In this document: piece after piece, positions 15,569 to 24,384 of the stretch
How positions within the stretch are numbered: position 1 is the stretch's first letter
Layout of the letters: every line of letters begins with the position of its first letter
DNA from: Thermoleophilaceae bacterium
GTDB taxonomy: Bacteria; Actinomycetota; Thermoleophilia; Solirubrobacterales; Thermoleophilaceae
NCBI GenBank assembly: GCA_030447725.1
Contig: JAUJOQ010000001.1
Location: 94,821-158,820, forward strand
Direction: 5' to 3'
DNA: 64,000 nucleotides
The notes under the pieces: generated by a model
Database searches by the model: none
Seen by the model: the letters and a program-made list of their open reading frames with translations, nothing else
Told to the model about the DNA's origin: nothing
Position numbers and translations under genes: made by a program

Positions 15569-16234
15569 CTAGCCCGGGTCCGGCACCGCGCCCCCGACCC
15601 AGCTCTCCTCGCCGCCCTCGACCTCCTTCTTCCAGATCGGCGCGTCGGCCTTGACCCGGTCGATGATCTCGCGGGCGCCCGCGAAGGCCTCGCTGCGATG
15701 GGGCGCCGAGACGGCCACGGTCACGCTCGGCTGCGAGAGAGCGACCGTGCCCACCCGGTGCTCCACGGCGGCCGCGCAGAGCCCATGGCGCTCCATCGCC
15801 GCCTTGGCGATCTCACGCATCTTCGGCTCGGCCATCTCGGTGTACGCCTCGTACTCCAGGCGCTCGACCTCGCGAGTCACGCCCTGGAAGCAGACGACGG
15901 CACCCGCACGTGGATCGATCACGCGCGCCGCCAGGTCATCGAGGGAAAGGGGCTGCTCGGTCACGCGCACGAAGGGCAAGGTCGTGGCTTGTGGATCGCC
16001 CCCGCTCACGGGCGGGATCAGGGCCAGCTCATCGCCTGGACCGAGCACGTGGTGCTCGGGTGCGTACTCGCGATTGACCGCCATCACCAGCGGCAGTCCC
16101 TCGGCCAGGTCGCCGAGGCGGTCGAGGGCATCGCGTACGCTCGCTCCGTCGGGCAGGTCGAGCACCACCTCGCCCGCTTCGGCCCGCTCTCGCAGCATGG
16201 CGAAGAGCCTGATGGTGACCTTCACGCAGCTCAT
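15569..16234 (-). CDS. moaX: Molybdopterin synthase MoaD-MoaE fusion (MoaX type)
   Basis: Converts precursor Z (cPMP) to molybdopterin by sulfur transfer, cytoplasmic. 221 residues from ATG 16234. Residues 1-81 are a MoaD domain (VKVTIRLFAMLRERAEAG ... ELALIPPVSGG). The rest is MoaE: LDDLAARVIDPRAGAVVCFQGVTR, YEAYTEMAEPKM, VEHRVGTVALSQPSVTVAVSAPHRSEAF and the catalytic Lys region DAPIWKKE. The MoaD double glycine, which must be a free C-terminus to be thiocarboxylated, is internal here (about residues 80-81) and is followed by DPQATT. In mycobacterial MoaX the fusion is cleaved after this GG, so processing is expected. Divergent from the mutase gene, with 70 bp between. Confidence 0.9.
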   Translation of the reverse strand: MSCVKVTIRLFAMLRERAEAGEVVLDLPDGASVRDALDRLGDLAEGLPLVMAVNREYAPEHHVLGPGDELALIPPVSGGDPQATTLPFVRVTEQPLSLDDLAARVIDPRAGAVVCFQGVTREVERLEYEAYTEMAEPKMREIAKAAMERHGLCAAAVEHRVGTVALSQPSVTVAVSAPHRSEAFAGAREIIDRVKADAPIWKKEVEGGEESWVGGAVPDPG

Positions 16235-16291
16235 GCTAGGGCTCGGGCGGCGCCCGTCGATGGCCGGGGCCGCAGGACCGGGCTCGAGCCT

Positions 16292-16297
16292 TATCCT
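16292..16297 (+). promoter_or_regulatory. Candidate -10 element TATCCT of the mutase gene
   Basis: TATCCT ends exactly 7 nt before the GTG at 16305; no ribosome-binding site is visible. Confidence 0.42.
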
Positions 16298-16304
16298 TCG
16301 GCCC

Positions 16305-17924
16305 GTGGCCACCACGCCCGAGAACAAGCCCACGATCGCGCCGATCGTCGGCCCCGACGATGAGCGTTGCTTCACAGACTCCGGCATCGAGGTCAAGCCG
16401 GTCTATGACGAGGGAGACCTTCCCGCGGGCCTCGCGGAGGAGCTCGGTGAGCCGGGCGGGTATCCCTTCACCCGCGGCATCCACCCTGAGATGTACCGGT
16501 CGCGCCGCTGGACGATGCGCCAGTACGCCGGCTACGCGAGCGCCAAGGAGACCAACGAGCGCTTCCACTACCTGATCAAGCACGGCTCGACCGGGCTGTC
16601 GATGGCCTTCGACCTGCCAACTCAGCTCGGCCGCGACTCCGATGATCCCCTCTGCGAGGGCGAGGTGGGGCGCACAGGCGTAGCCATCGACACCATCGAC
16701 GACATGCGGCGGGTGTTCGACGGCATCCCGCTCGACGAGGTCTCGACGTCCATGACCATCAACGCCCCCGCCGCCTGCCTGCTGTTGCTCTACGAGCTGG
16801 TGGCGGAGGAGCAGGGGGTGGAGCCCGAGCAGCTGCGCGGCACCACGCAGAACGACATCCTCAAGGAGTACATCGCCCGCGGGAACTTCATCTACACGCC
16901 CGAGGCCGCCATGAGGCTGACCACGGACCTGTTCGCCTACTGCCGCGAGCGCGTCCCAAGGTGGAACACGATCTCCATCTCGGGATATCACATGCGCGAG
17001 AAGGGCTGCTCGGCGGTGCAGGAGGTGGGCTTCACGCTCGCCAACGCGATCGCCTACGTGCAGGCCGCGATCGACGCGGGGCTCGACGTGGACGAGTTCG
17101 GCCCCAGGCTGGCCTTCTTCTTCAACGGTCACAACAACGTGTTCCAGGAGGTGGCCAAGTTCCGCGCCGCGCGGCGGATGTGGGCGCGGATCATGCGCGA
17201 GCGCTTCGGCTCGCAGGACCCGAAGTCACAGACCATGCGCTTCCACACCCAGACCGGCGGCGTGACGCTGGCCGCCCAACAGCCGGAGAACAACATCGTC
17301 CGGGTCGCGCTGCAGGGCTTCGCCGCGGTGTGCGGCGGCACTCAGTCACTGCACACCAACGGGTTCGACGAGGCGCTCGCGCTGCCCAGCGAGCGCGCAG
17401 CGCGGATCGCCTTGCGCACCCAGCAGATCCTGGCCCACGAGTCCGGCGCCACCGACTCGGTGGACCCGTTCGCCGGCTCCTACTTCGTGGAGAGCCTCAC
17501 CGACCAGATCGAGATCGGCGCCCAGGGCCTGATCGACAAGATCGACGAGCTGGGCGGCTCGGTGCAGTGCATCCCCTTCATCCGGGCGGAGGTGGAGGAG
17601 TCCGCCTGGGGCTACGAGGAGCGCTACCGGGTCAAGCAGGACATCGTGGTCGGGGTGAACGACTACGTGAGCGACGAGCCCGACGACGTGGAGATCCTCC
17701 GCGTCGATCCGGAGTCCGAGCGCCTGCAGGTCGAGCGCCTGGCGGCGTTCAAGTCCGACCGCGACGCGGAGGCCGTGCAGGGGCGCCTGGAGCAGCTGCG
17801 GGAGGTGTGCGGCGGGGCGGGCAACCTGATGGAGCCCGTGCGCGCGGCGCTTCGAGACCGCTGCTCGATCGGCGAGGTGTGCGGCGTGATGCGCGAGGAG
17901 TTCGGCGAGTACAAGGAGTCCTGA
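16305..17924 (+). CDS. Methylmalonyl-CoA mutase family, catalytic (large) subunit without B12 domain
   Basis: Adenosylcobalamin-dependent acyl-CoA mutase, interconverting succinyl-CoA and methylmalonyl-CoA or a related branched acyl-CoA. 539 residues from GTG 16305, chosen because the conserved region begins soon after (YPFTRGIHPEMYRSRRWTM) and a -10-like hexamer sits 7 nt upstream. Family motifs: RQYAGYASAKETNERF, GLSMAFDLPTQLGRDSD, TSMTINAPA, SISGYHMREKGCSAVQEVG, FFFNGHNN, RFHTQTGGVTLAAQQPENNI and GTQSLHTNGFDEALALP. The C-terminal B12-binding domain (DxHxxG) is absent, as in two-component mutases; the small cobalamin-binding subunit must lie elsewhere. It fits the propionyl-CoA route together with the carboxylase subunits at 24385 and 37379. 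Confidence 0.92.
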   Translation: MATTPENKPTIAPIVGPDDERCFTDSGIEVKPVYDEGDLPAGLAEELGEPGGYPFTRGIHPEMYRSRRWTMRQYAGYASAKETNERFHYLIKHGSTGLSMAFDLPTQLGRDSDDPLCEGEVGRTGVAIDTIDDMRRVFDGIPLDEVSTSMTINAPAACLLLLYELVAEEQGVEPEQLRGTTQNDILKEYIARGNFIYTPEAAMRLTTDLFAYCRERVPRWNTISISGYHMREKGCSAVQEVGFTLANAIAYVQAAIDAGLDVDEFGPRLAFFFNGHNNVFQEVAKFRAARRMWARIMRERFGSQDPKSQTMRFHTQTGGVTLAAQQPENNIVRVALQGFAAVCGGTQSLHTNGFDEALALPSERAARIALRTQQILAHESGATDSVDPFAGSYFVESLTDQIEIGAQGLIDKIDELGGSVQCIPFIRAEVEESAWGYEERYRVKQDIVVGVNDYVSDEPDDVEILRVDPESERLQVERLAAFKSDRDAEAVQGRLEQLREVCGGAGNLMEPVRAALRDRCSIGEVCGVMREEFGEYKES

Positions 17925-17930
17925 CGGGGC

Positions 17931-17936
17931 TATCGT
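17931..17936 (+). promoter_or_regulatory. Candidate -10 element TATCGT of the metalloprotease gene
   Basis: TATCGT ends 8 nt before the GTG at 17945, inside a 20-bp gap after the mutase gene. No Shine-Dalgarno sequence. Confidence 0.33.
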
Positions 17937-17944
17937 AGGTCGCC

Positions 17945-19945
17945 GTGCGGCGCTTCCCGACAGCCCTCGTTGTCGTCGCCGTCAGCCTGATCGCCGCCGC
18001 CCCCGCGGCGGCCGTGCCGATCATCGATGCGCCGGACGCACTACCCGAGCCCACGACGCCCGTACTCATCGACCGAGCTCAAGAGGCTGGCACGCTGAGC
18101 CTCGAGCGCGCCAACCTCCTCCGCGTTTATGCCCTCACCGGTGACGACCGCCTGCCGGCCATCTATGAGAGCGACACCCCGGCCGACGGCACGCTCCTGG
18201 TACGCCGCCTTCAGGCCGAGCTCCCGTTGATGGACCCGGGTGAGGAGCGGCGGGCGGTCTCCCTGGCTCTGAGGGCAGCTTCTCCATCTCCCGCGAGCAC
18301 ATGCTTCTCATCGATCGCCGCCCTGCCGGACACGCGGGAGACCACCCACTTCGTGATTCAGTACAGCGCCTCTGCCCTCGCTGCGTCGTCTGAGCCCCTG
18401 ACCATCGAGGACATCGAGCAGTCCCTGGAAACAGCATGGACGACGGAGGTCGACCAGTTCGGGTGGGCTGCGCCGCCGAGGACCGCCGCGGCCGATCGGG
18501 ATCTCGCGGGCAAGTACCACGTGCGTGTCGACAACTCACTCGGCCCGGCCATCTACGGGTTCGTATCCAACTCCGGCACCTACGCCGGCAGGGTCGGGGA
18601 CAACCCTGCCACCACGGCTTGGAACGAGGGCGATGCCGATGCCACGTGCATGGTCCTCAACGGCGACTTTTCCCAGTTCCCGGGAACTGCCTTGGGCGCC
18701 CTCGACGCCACCACCGCCCACGAGTTCAACCACAGCCTCCAGTTCGGCTACGGCGCGTTGAGCGGTTTCAACACGCCGGATGACCACTTCATAGAGGGCG
18801 GGGCGACCTGGATGGAGGACGAGGTACAGGACGCTTCCAACGACAACTACAACTACCTCTACCCGGCCTTCGAGGACTCGATGGGCGAGCACGACCAGGG
18901 CGACATCTACGCCTACTGGCTCACCTTCAGGGGCCTCACCGAGCGCTTCGGCACGAACGCCGCGGGCGCCGGCGAGGACGTGATGCAGGAGTTCTGGGAG
19001 CTGACCAGCAGGAACCAGGCCAACATGCTCACCGCCATGCAGGGCGGCTTGGCCAGGAAGGACATCTCGCTGGCCGCGGCCTATCACGACTACGCCATCG
19101 CGGCGAAGTTCGTGAGGCCATGCGGTGGGGGCTACGTGCTTCCATTCTGCTTCGAGGAGGCGGGCGGCTACAGGGCGGCTACCGGAGGAGAGCCGGCGGT
19201 CACCGGCGCCGTCTCGAGCATCGGCGCGGCGTACAACGGCTCGGTGGAGGACAACTACGCGCTCAACTGGGTCGCCCTGCCGCTCACCGGCTCCTACGAT
19301 GTCACCGTGAGGAACGCTTCGGCCGGGGGATCCTTGCGCGTGAGCGTCGCCTGCGACACTGGCGCAGCCGTGGTGCTCGCGCCCATGCCGGTCACCCTCG
19401 GGCCGGGAGCCGAGGGCAGGGTCCCCGGCTTCGATCCGGCGGGCTGCCAGCAGGCCGTCGCGGTGATCACCAACGAGTCCCAGACCGCACCCGATCCGTC
19501 CAGCTCCACGGCCCGGGCCTACACCGTGAGCACCGCGCCCCCCGTCAACGGCCCTCCTGCCGGCACGGACAGCGTCACAGCGACCCCCGTCGCTCCCGCT
19601 CCCGTCCCTCCCACGGTCACCGCCAGCCGGCTGGTGTTCGTCAGGGCGATCGTGAGACGCACCGGCACCGTGCTGATCCGGGCGAGGGTGTCCGGCGCCG
19701 GCACCTTGAAGGCCATCGCCCGCGCGCGAGTCCTCGGCAAGCGGTTGACCGTTGCCCGGCGTACCGTCCGGCCCGTGAGAGCCGGCACTGTGACGCTGCG
19801 CCTGAAGGCCGGCACGAAATCGCGCAGGATCCTACGGCGCAGGAACGGTGGGCTGAGGGCGAGAGTGACCCTCGTGTTCCTTCCGGAGGCGGGAGCGCGC
19901 CGGACCAGGGCGAAGACGGTCACGTTTCTGCTGAAGAGCCGCTGA
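17945..19945 (+). CDS. Secreted zinc metalloprotease-like protein
   Basis: 666 residues from GTG 17945. Residues 1-23 are a Sec signal peptide (RRFPTALVVVAVSLIAAAPAAA, cleavage after AAA). THFVIQYSAS opens the catalytic region and TTAHEFNHSLQFGYG carries the zinc motif HEFNH (His259, Glu260, His263), with a likely third ligand in DHFIEGGATWMEDEV about 25 residues later. This is the pattern of DUF6055/MXAN_6640-like secreted peptidases. A beta-sandwich and a basic C-terminal repeat region (VRRTGTVLIRARVSGAGTL) follow, of a kind repeated in other secreted proteins of this window. Substrate unknown. Confidence 0.8.
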   Translation: MRRFPTALVVVAVSLIAAAPAAAVPIIDAPDALPEPTTPVLIDRAQEAGTLSLERANLLRVYALTGDDRLPAIYESDTPADGTLLVRRLQAELPLMDPGEERRAVSLALRAASPSPASTCFSSIAALPDTRETTHFVIQYSASALAASSEPLTIEDIEQSLETAWTTEVDQFGWAAPPRTAAADRDLAGKYHVRVDNSLGPAIYGFVSNSGTYAGRVGDNPATTAWNEGDADATCMVLNGDFSQFPGTALGALDATTAHEFNHSLQFGYGALSGFNTPDDHFIEGGATWMEDEVQDASNDNYNYLYPAFEDSMGEHDQGDIYAYWLTFRGLTERFGTNAAGAGEDVMQEFWELTSRNQANMLTAMQGGLARKDISLAAAYHDYAIAAKFVRPCGGGYVLPFCFEEAGGYRAATGGEPAVTGAVSSIGAAYNGSVEDNYALNWVALPLTGSYDVTVRNASAGGSLRVSVACDTGAAVVLAPMPVTLGPGAEGRVPGFDPAGCQQAVAVITNESQTAPDPSSSTARAYTVSTAPPVNGPPAGTDSVTATPVAPAPVPPTVTASRLVFVRAIVRRTGTVLIRARVSGAGTLKAIARARVLGKRLTVARRTVRPVRAGTVTLRLKAGTKSRRILRRRNGGLRARVTLVFLPEAGARRTRAKTVTFLLKSR

Positions 19946-21000
19946 TCTCGGGCACCGACCACGCGCAGGGGGCCGTCCTGCGGACACTTGCGCGGCTGCC
20001 CGCGCCTGCGCAGCGCGCGCTCTCAGGCGCGCGCCCCGTCCGCGTGGACGGCCTCGAGCTGCACCACGAGTCGCAGCTGGTGATCGCCCTGGCCGCTCGT
20101 GCGGGCCGGCCCTCGATCGAGTCCCTGCCCCCGGTGCAGGCCCGCGCGGAGACCGTGCGCCGCGCGCTGGCCGTACGCGGGCCGCAGCCGGCACTGCCGC
20201 GCGTCGAAGAGTTGGAGATCCCCGGCCGGGGCGGTCCGATCGGAGCCCGCCTGTACGCGCCCGACGCCGAGCCGGGCGGAACCGGCCTGCTCGTGTATCT
20301 CCACGGCGGCGGGTGGGTGATCGGAAACCTGGACACCTGTGAGAGCGTCTGCCGCTTCCTCGTGCGCGAGTCCGGAGCGGCCGTGCTGGCGGTGGACTAC
20401 CGGCTGGCCCCCGGGCACCGCTTCCCGGCAGCGGTGGAGGACGCCGTGGCCGCACTGGCGTACGCCACCGAGCGGGCCCACCCCCTCGCCGCCGACCCGG
20501 CGAGGATCGCAGTGGGAGGAGACAGCGCCGGCGCGAACCTGGCCACGGTGGCGGCTCAGGCCGCGAGAGCTGGAGAGGCTCCGCAGCCGGCGTTTCAGCT
20601 GCTGATCTACCCGGTCTGCGACCTGTCCGAGAAGCGCCCCTCGTACGGCCTCTTCGGCGAGGGCTTCCTGCTGACCGAGGCCGAGATGGACTGGTTTCGC
20701 GATCACTACCTGCCCGATCCCGGTGCCAGGCGCGATGCGCGGGTGTCGCCGCTGTTGGCTGAAGACCTGTCCGGACTCGCGCCCGCCTATGTCGCCACCG
20801 CCGGCTTCGACCCCCTGCGCGACGAAGGCGAGGAGTACGCTCGTCGGCTCTCCGAGGCGGGCGTGCAGGTGGCTCTGCGCCGCCACGAGGGCCTGCTGCA
20901 CGGTTTTGCCAATTTGACCGCCGTGGGCCGCAGCGCTCGGGAGGCGATGCTGGAGGCCGCCGCCGCGCTGCGGATGGGCCTCGCGCGGCGAGGGTCCTAG
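19942..21000 (+). CDS. Alpha/beta hydrolase, hormone-sensitive-lipase family esterase
   Basis: Carboxylesterase of the HSL family, likely cytoplasmic. The oxyanion motif is HGGGW (in LLVYLHGGGWVIGN), the nucleophile elbow GGDSAGAN, with Asp in GFDPLRDEGEEY and the catalytic His in GLLHGFANL. Conserved sequence (LPAPAQRALSG followed by RPVRVDG) extends upstream of the first usual start codon, GTG at 20044. I therefore place the start at CTG 19942, which overlaps the protease stop as CTGA; CTG initiation is inferred. The 3' end overlaps the convergent methyltransferase in a shared CTAG. Natural substrate unknown. Confidence 0.82.
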   Translation: MISGTDHAQGAVLRTLARLPAPAQRALSGARPVRVDGLELHHESQLVIALAARAGRPSIESLPPVQARAETVRRALAVRGPQPALPRVEELEIPGRGGPIGARLYAPDAEPGGTGLLVYLHGGGWVIGNLDTCESVCRFLVRESGAAVLAVDYRLAPGHRFPAAVEDAVAALAYATERAHPLAADPARIAVGGDSAGANLATVAAQAARAGEAPQPAFQLLIYPVCDLSEKRPSYGLFGEGFLLTEAEMDWFRDHYLPDPGARRDARVSPLLAEDLSGLAPAYVATAGFDPLRDEGEEYARRLSEAGVQVALRRHEGLLHGFANLTAVGRSAREAMLEAAAALRMGLARRGS

Positions 21001-21713
21001 ATCGGTTGTGGCCGCCGGGCCAGGAACGAGAACTGCCCGCAGAAGAGCAGCTTGGCCGCGTTGCGCCCGGCCGCGTCGAGCCGGGCCGCCCGCCCGAAGC
21101 CTTCGATCACCCGGTTGAGCGGCGACTCCCTCGCCCACCAGCGGTCGAACACCCGCGGGCCGCTCAGCCCTCGACGCAGGATCAGGGTGAGGGCGTCGAT
21201 GCTCGGCCTCAGCTCGAGGACCTCGAGGCCCGCGTCCTCGAGCAGCAGGGTGAGCCCGTAGGGGGTGTAGCCGAAGGTGCTACGCGAATGGAACGGCTCC
21301 AGCTGAGAGGTCGATCCGGCCAGGAGCCCGCCGGGGCGCACCACGCGGGCGACTTCGGCGAGCAGCGGCTCGGGACGGTGCACGTGCTCGAGCACCTGCG
21401 TCGAATAGACGAGGTCGAAGCGGCCGTCCTCGAAGGGGATCTGCTCGCCGTCGAAGGTGTGGAACTCGGCATCGGTGCGGGTACGCGTGCGCACTTCGTC
21501 GGAGTCCTGCACGTCGAGCCCGATCCATTCCACAGCGGGATCGAGCCGGCGGAAGAGGTCCACGGAGTCCCCCGCGCCGCAACCGAGGTCGAGCACCGCC
21601 GGGGCGCGCATGGACGCCATCGCCCCGGAGGCGACCTCCTGGGCGTGGGTCTGGCGAGCATGGTCGCTGGGCAGCCGCGAGCCCAGCGCCTCACGGAGGT
21701 CATCGCCGATCAC
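20997..21713 (-). CDS. SAM-dependent methyltransferase (Methyltransf_11 type)
   Basis: 238 residues from GTG 21713. VLDLGCGAGDSVDLFRRL is motif I (about residues 41-58), then WIGLDVQDSDEV, FDGEQIPFEDGRFDLVYSTQVLEHV and VARVVRPGGLLAGSTSQLEPFHS. The pattern matches methyltransferases that act on lipids or sugars. A longer open frame continues upstream, but it runs through repeat array 2 and is judged non-coding. Convergent with the esterase through a 4-nt CTAG stop overlap. Confidence 0.82.
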   Translation of the reverse strand: MIGDDLREALGSRLPSDHARQTHAQEVASGAMASMRAPAVLDLGCGAGDSVDLFRRLDPAVEWIGLDVQDSDEVRTRTRTDAEFHTFDGEQIPFEDGRFDLVYSTQVLEHVHRPEPLLAEVARVVRPGGLLAGSTSQLEPFHSRSTFGYTPYGLTLLLEDAGLEVLELRPSIDALTLILRRGLSGPRVFDRWWARESPLNRVIEGFGRAARLDAAGRNAAKLLFCGQFSFLARRPQPI

Positions 21714-21752
21714 CGGGGCGATGCTACGGGGCGGCCGCCTGCCGTCCGCGGG

Positions 21753-22001
21753 CAGGAGCGCAGCCGGAACGTTGCCGGAGGAGCGCAGGCCGATCGCCTC
21801 GCGAGGAGCGCAGCCGGAACGTCGTTCCGGCGAGCACCGCACCGCAGGCTCTCGGCCGAGCACCGCACGGATGGCTCTCCGGCGAGCACCGCACTGCAGG
21901 CTCTCGGCCGAGCACCGCACGGATGGCTCTCCGCGAGCACCGCAGTCGCAACGCCCTTGGGGAGGAGCGCAGCCGGAACGTCGTTCCGGCGAGCACCGCA
22001 C
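21753..22001. repeat. Composite intergenic repeat, array 2
   Basis: Most of the 354-bp gap between the divergent methyltransferase and SRPBCC-like genes is repeat. Exact GAGCACCGCAC copies begin at 21832, 21858, 21884, 21910 and 21991, with a variant ending in G at 21935. GAGGAGCGCAG begins at 21778, 21803 and 21962, plus a variant at 21753. The 19-bp palindrome GCCGGAACGTCGTTCCGGC occurs at 21813-21831 and 21972-21990. The A motifs are spaced 26, 26, 26 and 25 bp, and two 26-bp variants alternate (one with GGCTCTCGGCC, one with GGCTCTCCGGC), giving a 52-bp higher-order unit. Shares its internal order with arrays 1 and 4. Confidence 0.9.
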
Positions 22002-22067
22002 CGGAGAGTCTCCGCACCTTTCCTTTCCTCGGAAGGAGTCGGCCCGCGGCGGGCGAACCGATCCTCG

Positions 22068-22820
22068 ATGCCAGATCTCAGAGTCAGAAGGACGTTGGTC
22101 AAGTCCCCGCCCGAGCTGTGGGCCGAGTTGAGCGAGGTCGAGAACCTCGAGCGCCACCTCGGCGAGTTCGGCGAGATCAAGATCACCCGGGCCGAGCCCG
22201 AGACCACGGTCGCCTGGAAGGGCGAGAACGCCAGCGGCATCGTGGAGCTCGAGCCGACGGGTTGGGGGACGAAGGTCACCATCACGGCCGAGGTGGCCGA
22301 GGCGGCGGAGCCTGCATCGGAAGCGGTGGAGCCCGTGGACGAGCCGGTCTCGGTGAAGCCGGAGCCGATCCTCCCGGAGGCGCAGCCGGAGCCGGTAGCC
22401 GAGCTGGATCCTGGGCAGTCGGATCCCGGGCCGCTCCCTCCTGAGCCTGATTCCTTCCATGATGCGGAGCCTGTGATCGAGCCCAAGCGCCGAGGTCTTT
22501 TCGCCCGCTTCCGCTTGCGCAAGCGACGCGAAACGCCGCCGCCTCCACCGGCGTACGGCGCAAGTGAGCCTCCCGAGGAGCCTGCGGCGCAGCTCGAGCC
22601 GGAGCCGCCGCCGCAGCCCGAGCCAGTCGCGGAAGCAGCCCCCTCACCCGATTACGACGATCACTTCGAGTTCGACTTCGCGCTCGGCCGCGGCGATGAT
22701 CAGCCCGAGGTCGAGGAGCCCCCGTGCGAGCCGATCGCCCCCGAGCGCGCCAAGGAGGTGCTCGAGACGGCGCTCGAGAACCTCGGTCAGGCACACCACC
22801 GGCCCTTCTCGCGCGACTAG
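22068..22820 (+). CDS. SRPBCC-like N-terminal domain with acidic/proline-rich tail
   Basis: 250 residues from ATG 22068. Residues 1-78 (VRRTLVKSPPELWAELSEVENL then TTVAWKGENASGIVELEP) resemble the SRPBCC/polyketide-cyclase fold that binds hydrophobic ligands, but shortened. The remainder is low-complexity Glu/Pro-rich sequence, with a basic patch in the middle (KRRGLFARFRLRKRRE) and an acidic end (DDHFEFDFALGRGDDQPEVEE). No catalytic residues are recognisable. The function is unknown; it may be an adaptor or a conserved hypothetical of this lineage. Downstream of repeat array 2. Confidence 0.68.
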   Translation: MPDLRVRRTLVKSPPELWAELSEVENLERHLGEFGEIKITRAEPETTVAWKGENASGIVELEPTGWGTKVTITAEVAEAAEPASEAVEPVDEPVSVKPEPILPEAQPEPVAELDPGQSDPGPLPPEPDSFHDAEPVIEPKRRGLFARFRLRKRRETPPPPPAYGASEPPEEPAAQLEPEPPPQPEPVAEAAPSPDYDDHFEFDFALGRGDDQPEVEEPPCEPIAPERAKEVLETALENLGQAHHRPFSRD

Positions 22821-22858
22821 ATCGCCCGCGTGACACCCGGTCCGGGGGGCCCAGCGGC

Positions 22859-22864
22859 TACCGT
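22859..22864 (+). promoter_or_regulatory. Candidate -10 element TACCGT of the sulfatase-like gene
   Basis: TACCGT ends 9 nt before the ATG at 22874, with no Shine-Dalgarno sequence. Confidence 0.33.
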
Positions 22865-22873
22865 GCCCGGCCG

Positions 22874-24352
22874 ATGACCGCAGGGACCCTCACACGCCGT
22901 CGCCTCCTTGAAAGGGGCGGCGCCGCGGCCGTGGCCGCGATGGCCGCACGACCGGTGTCCGCGGCGGCGGCCCCGGACGGCCCGAACGTGCTGGTGCTCG
23001 TGCTCGACAACCTGCGGGTCGACCACGTCTATGGACCGCGCGCGCAGACTCCCAACATCGATGCCCTCATGGCCAGAGGTGTGAGCTTCACCGAGGTGTT
23101 CCCGGAGGCGATGCCCACGGTGCCGGCGCGCAACTCGATCCTCAGCGGTCGTCGCGAGTTCCCCTTTCGAGACTGGCGCGACCATCCGGACCTCTACCCG
23201 CAGCCGGGCTGGGAGCCCGTGGACAACCTCGGCGCCACCTTCACCAGCGTGCTGCGCAAGGCCGGGTACTGGACCGGCTACGCAACCGACAACCCGTTCC
23301 TGGGCTACGCCCGCCCCTACGGCCCGTTTCGGCGCAGCTTCGACGACTTCGCCTCTACCAGGGGACAGCTCGGGAAGGTGGTGGATCCGAAGACGGTCTC
23401 CGAGGCGGAGTTGCGCCGCTGGCTGCATCCCTCCATCGACAGCCGGGGGACCCGGGGACGCGTGCGGAAGTATCTGGCCAATGCGTCCTACGCCGACGAC
23501 GAGACGAAGTCGTTCGCCGCACAGGTCTACGGCGACGGGATCAGGCTGCTGGAGAGAGGCGCCCGCAAGCGGCCCTTCGCCCTGGTGGTCGACACCTTCC
23601 AGCCCCACGAGCCGTGGACGCCTCCGCGGAGGTACCTCGGGATGTACGCCGACCCCGACGAGTTCAGCCGCGAGCCCTCCCAGCCTCCCTACTCGCGCGT
23701 ACGCAGCTACCTCAAGGGCGCCGCCCGTGAGACTGTGCCGGCTCGGATGCAGGCGCTCTACGCCGCCGAGCTGACCATGACCGACCGCTGGCTGGGCACC
23801 TTGCTCGACCGCCTGCACGAGCTCGACCTCGAGTCCGAGACGGCGATCGTGCTGGTGTCCGATCACGGGATCTACTTTGGCGAACATGGCTGGACGGGCA
23901 AGATCTCCACGGTGCTGCACCCCGAGCTGATCCAGGTGCCCCTGGTGGTCGTCGACCCGGCCGGGCGCCGAGCCGGCTCGACCAGCGCCTACCGGGCGTC
24001 GACCCACGACGTGGGACCGACCGCGCTGTCGATGGCGGGGGCCGGCGTCCCAGAGTCGATGCAGGGCGCGGACCTCTCCCGGCTGTTCGCGGCCCGCAGC
24101 CTGCCGCGGCGCCGGTACTCCACCGGCGGCTACCGCAACACGTTCTACATCCGCGACGGCGACTGGTCGCTGACGGCCGATAACCGCCTCCGCGACTTCA
24201 GGCTGTTCGACCTGCGCGCCGACCCCGGCGAGCACCGCAACGTTGCCGCGCAGAACCCTGCTGTGGTCCGCCGGATGCGGCGTGCCGCGATCGCGCGTGC
24301 GGGGGGAAAGCCTCCTTTCTACGCCACCCCAGCGGCTCCCCGCGAAAAGTAA
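22874..24352 (+). CDS. Sulfatase-fold hydrolase with Thr at the catalytic position, Tat signal
   Basis: Alkaline-phosphatase-superfamily hydrolase of 492 residues. [19 protein letters not shown] is a likely Tat signal, so the protein is probably exported folded. [14 protein letters not shown] replaces the usual DD metal pair with DN. At the nucleophile, where sulfatases have C-x-P-x-R or S-x-P-x-R (residue converted to formylglycine), this protein reads T-V-P-A-R (in [14 protein letters not shown]). [13 protein letters not shown] supplies later metal ligands and DPGEHRNVA the family's C-terminal motif. Thr nucleophiles occur in phosphodiesterase and phosphoethanolamine-transferase relatives, so a phosphoester substrate is as likely as a sulfate ester. 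Confidence 0.82.
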   Translation: MTAGTLTRRRLLERGGAAAVAAMAARPVSAAAAPDGPNVLVLVLDNLRVDHVYGPRAQTPNIDALMARGVSFTEVFPEAMPTVPARNSILSGRREFPFRDWRDHPDLYPQPGWEPVDNLGATFTSVLRKAGYWTGYATDNPFLGYARPYGPFRRSFDDFASTRGQLGKVVDPKTVSEAELRRWLHPSIDSRGTRGRVRKYLANASYADDETKSFAAQVYGDGIRLLERGARKRPFALVVDTFQPHEPWTPPRRYLGMYADPDEFSREPSQPPYSRVRSYLKGAARETVPARMQALYAAELTMTDRWLGTLLDRLHELDLESETAIVLVSDHGIYFGEHGWTGKISTVLHPELIQVPLVVVDPAGRRAGSTSAYRASTHDVGPTALSMAGAGVPESMQGADLSRLFAARSLPRRRYSTGGYRNTFYIRDGDWSLTADNRLRDFRLFDLRADPGEHRNVAAQNPAVVRRMRRAAIARAGGKPPFYATPAAPREK

Positions 24353-24368
24353 GATGGCCGCCCGGCCG

Positions 24369-24374
24369 TAGAAT
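24369..24374 (+). promoter_or_regulatory. Candidate -10 element TAGAAT of the carboxyltransferase gene
   Basis: TAGAAT overlaps the first in-frame ATG (24373) but lies 10 nt before the second (24385), which favours the second as start. Confidence 0.38.
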
Positions 24375-24384
24375 GCCGCGCCCC

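Noticed and set aside
11571..22001. CRISPR arrays at the repeat clusters
   Set aside because: The 26-bp spacing and repeated motifs look array-like, but the intervening sequence is itself repeated, spacing is irregular elsewhere (48, 98 bp), and there are no cas genes.
20997..22460. A longer methyltransferase reading through repeat array 2
   Set aside because: Upstream of GTG 21713 the frame is repeat translation followed by antisense of the next gene; the methyltransferase fold is complete without it.
24220..24250. Another copy of the repeat motif inside the sulfatase-like gene
   Set aside because: GAGCACCGCA here encodes the conserved family motif DPGEHRNVA, so the 10-base match (with GTTGCC after it) is explained by coding; an intriguing coincidence only.
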